Shown here: piece by piece, positions 14,565 through 20,191 of the stretch
Layout: every line of letters begins with the position of its first letter
How positions within the stretch are numbered: the stretch's first letter is position 1
NCBI GenBank assembly: GCA_910585505.1
Contig: CAJUFF010000038.1
Location: 1-20,191 of the forward strand
DNA: 20,191 bases
Reading direction: 5' to 3'
DNA from: an uncultured Ruminiclostridium sp.
GTDB taxonomy: Bacteria; Bacillota; Clostridia; Oscillospirales; Ruminococcaceae
Notes under the pieces: generated by a model
What the model was told of the DNA's origin: nothing
What the model saw: only the letters and a program-made list of their open reading frames with translations
Database searches by the model: none
Made by a program: the position numbers and the translations under genes

Positions 14565-14858
14565 TTACTTAGCGATCACTACCATAGAGCGAAGAACGCC
14601 GTCCGTAATGCTTACGATACGCTCAAACTCCGCAGGGAAATCGGTCTTGCCGGTAAATGTGTAAACCACGTAATAGCCGTCTGTCTCGTAGTTTATGGGG
14701 TAAGCAAGCTTTCTTTTGCCCCAGTCGTCCGTGTTGACAAGCTCACCGTTTGCCTTGATAAGGTCGGTGAACTTTGCAACAAGGTTCTGAACCTGTTCCT
14801 CACCGTTTTTAACGGAGAAAACAACCATTGCCTCGTACTTTTCGCCGAGTTTTGCCAT
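14565..14858 (-). CDS. rpsF: 30S ribosomal protein S6
   Basis: A 97-residue protein with the S6 fold: KYEAMVVFSVKNGEEQVQNLVAKF, then VNTDDWGKRKLAYPINYETDGYYVVYTFTGK and FPAEFERIVSITDGVLRSMVV. It pairs with S18 on the 30S platform. The C-terminus lacks an acidic tail. AAAGGAGG lies eight bases upstream of the ATG. It is the first gene of the operon, behind a near-perfect promoter. Confidence 0.97.
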   Translation of the reverse strand: MAKLGEKYEAMVVFSVKNGEEQVQNLVAKFTDLIKANGELVNTDDWGKRKLAYPINYETDGYYVVYTFTGKTDFPAEFERIVSITDGVLRSMVVIAK

Positions 14859-14981
14859 AGATAAATACCTCCTTTTAGACTTATGGCCCGCGCCTAATAA
14901 GCGGCGTGAGCAAGGATATTTTTGAAGCGAATATCAACCGCATAAATTAAACATCGGTTAATTTCCGCATCAAGCTTTAAT
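14859..14981 (-). promoter_or_regulatory. rpsF 5' leader, possible S6:S18 autoregulatory RNA
   Basis: About 120 bases separate the promoter from the rpsF start. Near its 3' end is a GC-rich hairpin (about 14887-14906: CGCCGC, TTATTA loop, GGCGCG). In many bacteria the S6:S18 complex represses its own mRNA through a leader hairpin that imitates 16S helix 22. The location fits, but I could not confirm the diagnostic bulged CCG motif. Confidence 0.35.
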
Positions 14982-15010
14982 ATTATAGCAGAGTTGGGAA
15001 GGATTGTCAA
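14982..15010 (-). promoter_or_regulatory. promoter of rpsF-ssb-rpsR
   Basis: On the minus strand: -35 TTGACA (15005-15010), exact 17-bp spacer, -10 TATAAT (14982-14987). It is a perfect consensus housekeeping promoter, as expected for ribosomal protein genes. Confidence 0.88.
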
Positions 15011-15063
15011 GAGTGCGGAAACAATTTGTCCGATTATTTTTTAAAAAGATTATGAAAAAGCTG

Positions 15064-15092
15064 TTTACTTTTTTCCGGGAGTTTGGTATAAT
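15064..15092 (+). promoter_or_regulatory. promoter of the tepA cluster
   Basis: -35 TTTACT (15064-15069), 17-bp spacer, -10 TATAAT (15087-15092). It implies a leader of about 220 bases before the tepA ATG. A second TATAAT at 15201-15206 has no good -35 box. Confidence 0.65.
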
Positions 15093-15131
15093 ATTAAAGA
15101 ATATGACATTATATATCAAATAAGGCTTGTC

Positions 15132-15200
15132 GCGTAAAAACGTCGGATATGTCTTGATTTTAATAAATGGATACTTCTGCGTTTTTACGGTTTATATCCG
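15132..15200 (+). promoter_or_regulatory. structured segment in the tepA 5' leader (candidate regulatory RNA)
   Basis: CGTAAAAACG (15133-15142) is complementary to CGTTTTTACG (15180-15189), and CGGATAT (15144-15150) to ATATCCG (15194-15200). The order is a-b-a'-b', so the two helices interleave: either a pseudoknot or two alternative folds. No known riboswitch class is recognised. Confidence 0.35.
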
Positions 15201-15318
15201 TATAATTTCACCTTTTTCAGAAAAAATATTTTTAAAGATATCGCGGTATGCGGAAAATTTTTCGTAAAGCACCCGAATAATCGTAAAAAAATTTTTTATT
15301 TTGAAAGGTTTTAATTAT

Positions 15319-16245
15319 ATGGGAAACAAAAAAAATAAGCACAGCGAATACACAAAGCCCAACGAACCCGTTAAGAACAGCGAAGAAACGGAAGAGACGC
15401 AAAACGACGAAACTTCCCCCGAAACACGGAATCAGCAGATAATCGACACGGGAATAGTCGCCACCAACGCAAAGCACGCCATACACTGCCTTACGGTTAT
15501 AGGCCAGATAGAGGGGCACTATATCCTTCCGCCCCAGAACAAAACCACAAAGTATGAGCATATAATTCCCGCTCTTGTGGCGATTGAACAGGATCCCGAC
15601 ATAGAAGGTCTCCTGATAATTTTAAACACCGTGGGCGGCGATGTGGAGGCGGGACTTGCCATTTCCGAGCTTATCGCGGGAATGAGAAAGCCCACCGTGT
15701 CAATTGTGGTGGGCGGCGGACACTCCATAGGCGTACCTCTTGCCGTAAGCGCAAGGCGAAGCTTTATTGTACCTTCCGCCACAATGACCATACACCCCGT
15801 AAGAATGAACGGACTGCTCTTGGGCATACCTCAGACCCTGTCGTATTTTGACAGAATGCAGGAGCGCATTATTAACTTTGTCACCAAGAACAGCGGTATT
15901 TCGGCATCCCGCTTTAAAGAGCTGATGATGAAAAAAGATGAGCTTGTGATGGACGTTGGCTCCGTGGTGGACGGCGATACGGCGGTTAAGGAGGGTCTTA
16001 TAGACAGTCTCGGAGGTCTTTCCGACGCGATACAGTGTCTTTATGACATGATCGAAAACGAGGATTACGAAAAAAAGCCCTCCTCCAAAAAGAAAAACGC
16101 GAAGAAACAGCCTCAGAAGTCGAAAGCGCCAAAGCGCGTAATTCCGGACGAAATAGACGATCAGCGCGCCGTTTCCCTGCTGAATATGATATGCAGCGGC
16201 GATATAGTGTATGAAAACGGAAAATTCGAGCTGTCGGACAGCTAA
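15319..16245 (+). CDS. tepA: ClpP-like serine protease TepA
   Basis: A 308-residue member of the ClpP/crotonase-fold TepA family, reported to help protein translocation and processing of signal-peptide remnants in Bacillus. The family core runs from about 50 to 240: GHYILPPQNKTTKYEHIIPAL (66-86), IILNTVGGDVEAGLAISELIA (100-120), SIVVGGGHSIGVPLAVS (128-144) and ATMTIHPVRMNG (154-165). S136 and H159 are the likely catalytic Ser and His. Two parts are unusual beside the Bacillus protein: an acidic N-terminal stretch (about 10-40) and a Lys-rich C-terminal extension (about 250-275), then an IDDQRAVSLLNMICSGDIVYENGKFEL segment. The frame starts at TTG 15301, but ATG 15319 fits the GAAAGG site better. 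It is followed by ylzJ, uppP and ftsK. Confidence 0.87.
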   Translation: MGNKKNKHSEYTKPNEPVKNSEETEETQNDETSPETRNQQIIDTGIVATNAKHAIHCLTVIGQIEGHYILPPQNKTTKYEHIIPALVAIEQDPDIEGLLIILNTVGGDVEAGLAISELIAGMRKPTVSIVVGGGHSIGVPLAVSARRSFIVPSATMTIHPVRMNGLLLGIPQTLSYFDRMQERIINFVTKNSGISASRFKELMMKKDELVMDVGSVVDGDTAVKEGLIDSLGGLSDAIQCLYDMIENEDYEKKPSSKKKNAKKQPQKSKAPKRVIPDEIDDQRAVSLLNMICSGDIVYENGKFELSDS

Positions 16246-16256
16246 GGGGGGCTAAA

Positions 16257-16463
16257 ATGTTTCATTCGATTATAAGCGACTATGACGTGTTTTTTGCTAA
16301 CGGCGAAGAGTATACTCAAAGTCAAAATTTTACTGATATTTACTCTTCGTTAAATTTAAACGTCTCGCCTCAAAATAAAAACTTTTTTTCAACAAATCCA
16401 AGAGACTACCTATGTTCCGAGATTTTGAAAAATAAGCCGCAACACTCCGACAACCATAATTAG
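16257..16463 (+). CDS. ylzJ: YlzJ-like small protein
   Basis: A 68-residue protein starting 11 bases after the tepA stop codon, behind a very strong AAGGGGGG site. In Bacillus and many Clostridia a small YlzJ-like protein of about 70 residues lies between tepA and spoIIIE/ftsK. Its conserved C-terminal motif is LLSTDPxDYL, and here FFSTNPRDYLCSEI (about 43-56) matches. The rest is divergent, and the middle is Asn/Ser-rich. Its function is unknown. The last five residues (SDNHN) and the stop codon fall inside the left end of hairpin element C, which suggests the original C-terminus was replaced by an insertion. Confidence 0.7.
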   Translation: MFHSIISDYDVFFANGEEYTQSQNFTDIYSSLNLNVSPQNKNFFSTNPRDYLCSEILKNKPQHSDNHN

Positions 16464-16512
16464 TATTAATCTTTGGTCAAGGTCTAATGTGGAAGATTAA
16501 AGATTGGTATAA
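16445..16512 (+). repeat. single-hairpin element C, distant relative of elements A and B
   Basis: CTCCGACAACC (16445-16455) matches the left terminal repeat of element A (CCCCGACAACC). TAGTATTAAT follows, then a 12-bp hairpin (16463-16474 / 16499-16510) with G·T pairs that are only allowed on the plus strand, and a 24-nt loop. The right flank GGTATAA mirrors the left boundary. The conserved linker and second hairpin of A and B are absent, so membership is tentative. It begins inside the ylzJ coding sequence. Confidence 0.45.
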
Positions 16513-16529
16513 CAGTAACGCAGAAACCT

Positions 16530-16548
16530 GCCGATCCCAATGGTCGGC
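16530..16548 (+). other. small GC-rich hairpin before uppP
   Basis: GCCGATCC (16530-16537) pairs with GGTCGGC (16542-16548) with one bulge and a CAAT loop. No T-run follows, so it is not a standard terminator. It lies 30 bases upstream of the uppP ATG. Confidence 0.35.
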
Positions 16549-16578
16549 ATACATACAACATTATTGACGGGAGAACAT

Positions 16579-17439
16579 ATGGAATACATAAAGATCGTAA
16601 TTCAAGGCATAATTCAGGGGCTGACCGAGTTCCTGCCCATATCCAGCTCCGGACATCTTTCGGTGGCGCAGCATTTCTTGGGAATCGAGGAATCCACTCT
16701 TGTAATATCAATAGTGCTGCATTTAGGAACGCTGGTTGCGGTGTTCGCCGCCTTCTGGCGGGACATTTTCGGTATGATTAAAGAGTTTTTTCTCACCATA
16801 GGCGATATTTTCACGGGTAAATTTTCGTGGAAGGATATGAACGACAACAGGCGTATGATGTTTATGGTGATAATGGCCACTCTTCTGCTTATTCCCGCCT
16901 ACCTTGTAAAGGACTTCTTTACCTGCATGGAGGGGGACGGCGATATAATTTTCGAGGGCTGCGCCTTTTTGTTCACTGCATTGCTTTTGTTCATGTCTGA
17001 CGCTTGTGTGAAAGGACTTAAAACGGGAAAAGACATGAAGCTTCGGGACGCGCTGACCGTGGGACTGTTTCAATGCGTGGCTCTGTTTCCCGGCGTTTCC
17101 CGTTCGGGTTCAACCATAACGGCGGGGCTCTTCTGCGGGCTTTCCAGAGAAACAGCTGTGAAATTTTCTTTTATTTTGGGTATTCCCGCCATTCTCGGAG
17201 GAAGCGTGCTTGAGTTAAAGGACACCTTTGATTCGGGGGTTGAATTGGATTACCCTATTTTAGCGATAGGCTTTATTGTGTCAGCCGTTGTGGGTATTCT
17301 TTCCATAAAACTTGTAAGACTTGTCACCAAAAAGGACAAATTTAAATATTTTGGCATATATCTTTTGCTGTTGGGCTTGGCCTGTGCGGGAGCGGGGATT
17401 TACGAAACCGTTACGGGAAATCCCATAAGATTACAGTAA
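16579..17439 (+). CDS. uppP: undecaprenyl-diphosphatase (bacitracin resistance protein BacA/UppP)
   Basis: A 286-residue integral membrane enzyme that dephosphorylates undecaprenyl pyrophosphate so that the lipid carrier can be reused for peptidoglycan and other wall polymers. The two signature motifs are IIQGLTEFLPISSSGHLSV (11-29; E17 and H26 among the catalytic residues) and ALFPGVSRSGSTITAGL (168-184; R175). The usual multiple membrane segments are present. The frame is open from 16540, but ATG 16579 follows GGGAG and starts at the conserved N-terminus. It lies between ylzJ and ftsK, a position not taken by uppP in Bacillus subtilis. It may be cotranscribed with them, although element C lies just upstream. 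Confidence 0.94.
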   Translation: MEYIKIVIQGIIQGLTEFLPISSSGHLSVAQHFLGIEESTLVISIVLHLGTLVAVFAAFWRDIFGMIKEFFLTIGDIFTGKFSWKDMNDNRRMMFMVIMATLLLIPAYLVKDFFTCMEGDGDIIFEGCAFLFTALLLFMSDACVKGLKTGKDMKLRDALTVGLFQCVALFPGVSRSGSTITAGLFCGLSRETAVKFSFILGIPAILGGSVLELKDTFDSGVELDYPILAIGFIVSAVVGILSIKLVRLVTKKDKFKYFGIYLLLLGLACAGAGIYETVTGNPIRLQ

Positions 17440-17534
17440 TTTTATTGACGATTTGTATAAGCTAAATTTATTTATACGTAAAGTAAATATTTTTAATTTA
17501 CACAAAAAAGGAATTATAAAAAACGGAGGTATAA

Positions 17535-20191
17535 ATGGCAGCGACTCAAAAAAAATCTTCAAAGACAGCGGCTTCCAAGACAGCTTCCGCTTCGGGGTCA
17601 AAAAAAGCCGAGGCTTTGGCAAGAAATAAGCGCCGCAGAAACATATGGTCTGTGGTGCTTTTTGCGGTGGGAATTATGCTGACCTGCTTCGCCCTGTTCG
17701 GAAACGTAAAGGCGGAGCAGCCGAATATGTGGGATTACATACACGGATTTTTCTGCGGTGTTTTCGGCGCGGCGGTATTTTTGGTAGGCCCCGTTTTCAT
17801 CTATTTTGCCGTGATGATAAGCCTTGATAAAAGTAAATCCACCATTACCGCAATGCTCATAAAGATTATTCTCTTTATACTGCTGCTTTGCGGGGCGATT
17901 CAGATAATTTTTGTAGGGCAAGTCGGCTCTTCCGAGTCTGAAGGCTTAGGTTCCGTCATATCCGAGGTTTATATTAGCGGCACTCATCTGTCGGGCGGCG
18001 GCGTGCTGTCGCTGATAGTTTCGTATCCGCTTCTTTTACTGGGACGGGTAGGAGCCACTATTGTTATTCTTCTTATATTCTTTGTAATAGTAATGCTGAT
18101 TGCCGACATAAGCTTGATGGATTTTCTCCGTCTTATCGCCAAGCCCTTTATGTCCTTAGGTTCTTACGCCAAGCGGAAAAGAGAGGAATATGAAGAGGAA
18201 AGCCGCTATGTAAAAGAGGAAAGAGAGCTTAAGGAGACCGAAAGAAAAGAAATGGAGGCTTTGGCAGCGGCTTCCGAATCCGAAAGGCTTGCAGAGAAAT
18301 TCAGAAGCTTTGACGCTATGTCCAAAAGCATGCGTGGCGAGGAAACGCCTTCTGCCCCCGAAAACGACAGTAAAACAAAGTCAATTGTCAGCGAGCAGAA
18401 GCAGGAATCAGATGAGTATCTTATAAAAATAGGCGCGAAATCCGCCGTGGTTCCTCCTCGGCTTACCGACGAGGATTATGCGAAAAACACGGAAACAAAC
18501 CAAGAGGAACCCGAAAATACCGTTTCCGAGACGGAAAAGACCGAATTCACGGAGAAAGCGGAGGAAGAAGCAGTTCTCACCGATACCAAGCAGGTTGAAA
18601 ACGTGGAAACCACGGAATACGACGCTTCGGCGGAACAAAAAGTCTCCGATTCCCCGTTACCTGCTCCCAAAAACGAGAAGGAGAATCCCAAAAGCGAGGT
18701 AAGCGAAATAGAACAGGCTATAATTGATTACAACAGGGAAATTGAGGAAAAAAACAGGAGAAACGGCATTGTACTGGAAACGGAAAAGGGGGAGCAAGCT
18801 TCGGAGCAGATAAGCGCCGAGGAGTATATCCTTCCTCCCGCTACGATTTTGAACGAACCTAAACGCTCCGCCACCGACGAAAACATTAACGCGGAAATAG
18901 AACACAACGCCACGACTCTTGTCAACGCTCTGAAAAGCTTTGGCGTTTCCACCAACTTTTTACAGGCGGTAAGGGGCCCCTCCGTCACCAGATATGAGCT
19001 TCAGCCCGCCACGGGAGTTAAAATCTCAAAGATAACGGGATTAGTGGACGATATATCCCTTAATCTCGCCACCGCTGGAATAAGAATAGAAGCCCCGATT
19101 CCCAACAAAGCGGCGGTGGGAATAGAGGTGCCCAACAAGGAAAAAGATACCGTGTATATCCGTGAGATGATAGACAGCGACACTTTCCGCAAATGTGACA
19201 GCAGGCTGGGCGCGGCTCTCGGAAAGAATATTTCCGGAGACGTGGTTATCTGCAACATCGCCGATATGCCCCATATCCTTATAGCGGGCACCACCGGCGC
19301 GGGAAAATCCGTCTGCGTAAACTCCATTATAATGAGCATACTTTTCCGCTCCACTCCCGATGAAGTGCGTTTGGTAATGATTGACCCGAAAGCGGTGGAG
19401 TTTATGATTTATAACGGCATAGGGCACCTTCTGCTGCCCGTGGTGACCGACCCCAAAAAGGCGGCGGGCGCTCTGGCGTGGGCCTGTACCGAAATGGACA
19501 AGCGCTACAACACCTTAAGCGAAAACAATGTAAGGGACATAAAGGCGTACAATAAGCTTGCCGCTTCCAGAGAGGATCTGGAGCCTATGCCGCAGGTGGT
19601 TATATTTATAGACGAGCTGGCCGACCTTATGATGTGCGCCAAAAACGACGTGGAAGCCAGCATCTGCCGCCTTGCCCAGAAAGCAAGAGCGGCGGGAATG
19701 CACCTTGTTGTAGCCACTCAGAGACCGTCGGTAGACGTTATAACCGGTCTTATAAAGTCGAATATCCCTTCCAGAATAGCCCTTAAGGTAGCCTCTCAGG
19801 TAGACAGCCGTACCATAATCGACACCGCCGGTGCCGAGAAGCTTCTGGGCAAGGGCGATATGCTGTACAAATCGGTAACAATGCCCATGCCTACCCGCGT
19901 CCAGGGCTGCTGGGTATCCGACGACGAAGTGGAGAGAGTCACCGAGTTTATAAAGAACAAGTTTGCCCTCGAATACGACGAAAACGTAATGAACGAAATC
20001 GACCGTCAGGCGGAGAAGGTAGGCGGCGATAAGGATAAGGACGGAGGTTTCAACGGCGACCTTGACGTATCGGACGATAAGCTGGACGAAGCCATTGACG
20101 TTGTGTTCGCCAACGGCGGAGCCAGCACCTCGGCGCTTCAGAGAAGGCTGAACGTGGGATATGGAAGAGCTGCAAGGCTGATAGATATGAT
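17535..20191 (+). CDS. ftsK: FtsK/SpoIIIE DNA translocase (3' end beyond the window)
   Basis: At least 885 codons, missing only the final part. Residues 1-35 are a Lys/Ala/Ser-rich cytoplasmic leader. Four membrane segments lie at about 38-58, 72-98, 108-132 and 155-195. A long, Glu/Lys-rich, poorly conserved linker runs to about 425. The alpha/beta motor domains follow, from EYILPPATIL (about 430) through Walker A GTTGAGKS (585-592) to Walker B VVIFIDELADLMM (D693, E694). The window ends in the gamma winged helix (EAIDVVFANGGASTSALQRRLNVGYGRAARLIDM), which reads polar guide sequences on DNA. It should pump chromosomal DNA through the septum during division or spore formation. The start is set by GGAGG at 17525-17529. 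FtsK versus SpoIIIE function cannot be decided from sequence. Confidence 0.95.
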   Translation, partial: MAATQKKSSKTAASKTASASGSKKAEALARNKRRRNIWSVVLFAVGIMLTCFALFGNVKAEQPNMWDYIHGFFCGVFGAAVFLVGPVFIYFAVMISLDKSKSTITAMLIKIILFILLLCGAIQIIFVGQVGSSESEGLGSVISEVYISGTHLSGGGVLSLIVSYPLLLLGRVGATIVILLIFFVIVMLIADISLMDFLRLIAKPFMSLGSYAKRKREEYEEESRYVKEERELKETERKEMEALAAASESERLAEKFRSFDAMSKSMRGEETPSAPENDSKTKSIVSEQKQESDEYLIKIGAKSAVVPPRLTDEDYAKNTETNQEEPENTVSETEKTEFTEKAEEEAVLTDTKQVENVETTEYDASAEQKVSDSPLPAPKNEKENPKSEVSEIEQAIIDYNREIEEKNRRNGIVLETEKGEQASEQISAEEYILPPATILNEPKRSATDENINAEIEHNATTLVNALKSFGVSTNFLQAVRGPSVTRYELQPATGVKISKITGLVDDISLNLATAGIRIEAPIPNKAAVGIEVPNKEKDTVYIREMIDSDTFRKCDSRLGAALGKNISGDVVICNIADMPHILIAGTTGAGKSVCVNSIIMSILFRSTPDEVRLVMIDPKAVEFMIYNGIGHLLLPVVTDPKKAAGALAWACTEMDKRYNTLSENNVRDIKAYNKLAASREDLEPMPQVVIFIDELADLMMCAKNDVEASICRLAQKARAAGMHLVVATQRPSVDVITGLIKSNIPSRIALKVASQVDSRTIIDTAGAEKLLGKGDMLYKSVTMPMPTRVQGCWVSDDEVERVTEFIKNKFALEYDENVMNEIDRQAEKVGGDKDKDGGFNGDLDVSDDKLDEAIDVVFANGGASTSALQRRLNVGYGRAARLIDM

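Noticed and set aside
15232..15561. Minus-strand 109-residue hydrophobic frame across the start of tepA
   Set aside because: It is antisense to the tepA N-terminus, and its hydrophobicity comes from the complement of acidic and Lys codons; it has no ribosome-binding site or family resemblance.
16463..16510. Element C hairpin as a plain transcription terminator after ylzJ
   Set aside because: No T-run follows the stem, the loop is 24 nt, and its left flank matches the end of element A.

Overview
The window looks like a chromosomal segment from an anaerobic, low-to-moderate-GC Firmicute of the Clostridia type. Evidence: the NfnAB electron-bifurcation pair with a Rex-like operator, the rpsF-ssb-rpsR cluster, the tepA-ylzJ-ftsK neighbourhood known from Bacillus and Clostridia, strong Shine-Dalgarno sequences, and TTGACA/TATAAT-like promoters with 17-bp spacers. 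A cytoplasmic GH29 fucosidase fits a gut or glycan-rich habitat, but that is inference. I see no rRNA, tRNA or CRISPR array.

Layout. 1-93: tail of an IS630-like transposase cut by the window edge. 252-3813 (minus): a four-gene Mn/Zn ABC importer operon (binding lipoprotein, ATPase, two permeases) ending in a hairpin terminator. 3814-4513: non-coding, containing a multi-hairpin element (4118-4354). 4514-6759 (minus): nfnA-nfnB behind a strong promoter overlapped by a Rex-type operator. 6895-7767 (minus): DMT/EamA-type permease. 7945-10375 (minus): an AraC-type regulator followed by an alpha-L-fucosidase, with a dyad upstream of the fucosidase promoter. 10536-11657 (plus): an ion-transporter-superfamily permease, divergent from araC. 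11694-11851: a second hairpin element. 12011-13645 (minus): a large ECF-like sigma factor with a roughly 380-residue C-terminal extension. 13734-15010 (minus): rpsF-ssb-rpsR with promoter and terminator. 15064 to the end (plus): tepA, ylzJ, uppP and ftsK (ftsK runs off the window).

The most unusual signal is a repeat family in the intergenic DNA. The copies at 4118-4354 and 11694-11851 share the boundary motifs TATACTAAT and AGTATTAAT, a nearly identical linker (ttacacccNaaacact) and a 12-nt hairpin loop. Their long stems are perfect or nearly perfect, yet largely different in sequence between copies. A third, shorter single-hairpin relative (16445-16512) runs into the stop codon of ylzJ. This is sequence drift under preserved pairing, as expected for a structured RNA or a structure-dependent mobile element. 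I do not recognise the family.

Other points: the Rex-like box at nfnAB links NADH/NAD+ state to Fd/NADPH interconversion; the sigma factor carries a predicted winged-helix and a large unknown domain; and tepA has a long 5' leader containing interleaved complementary segments.
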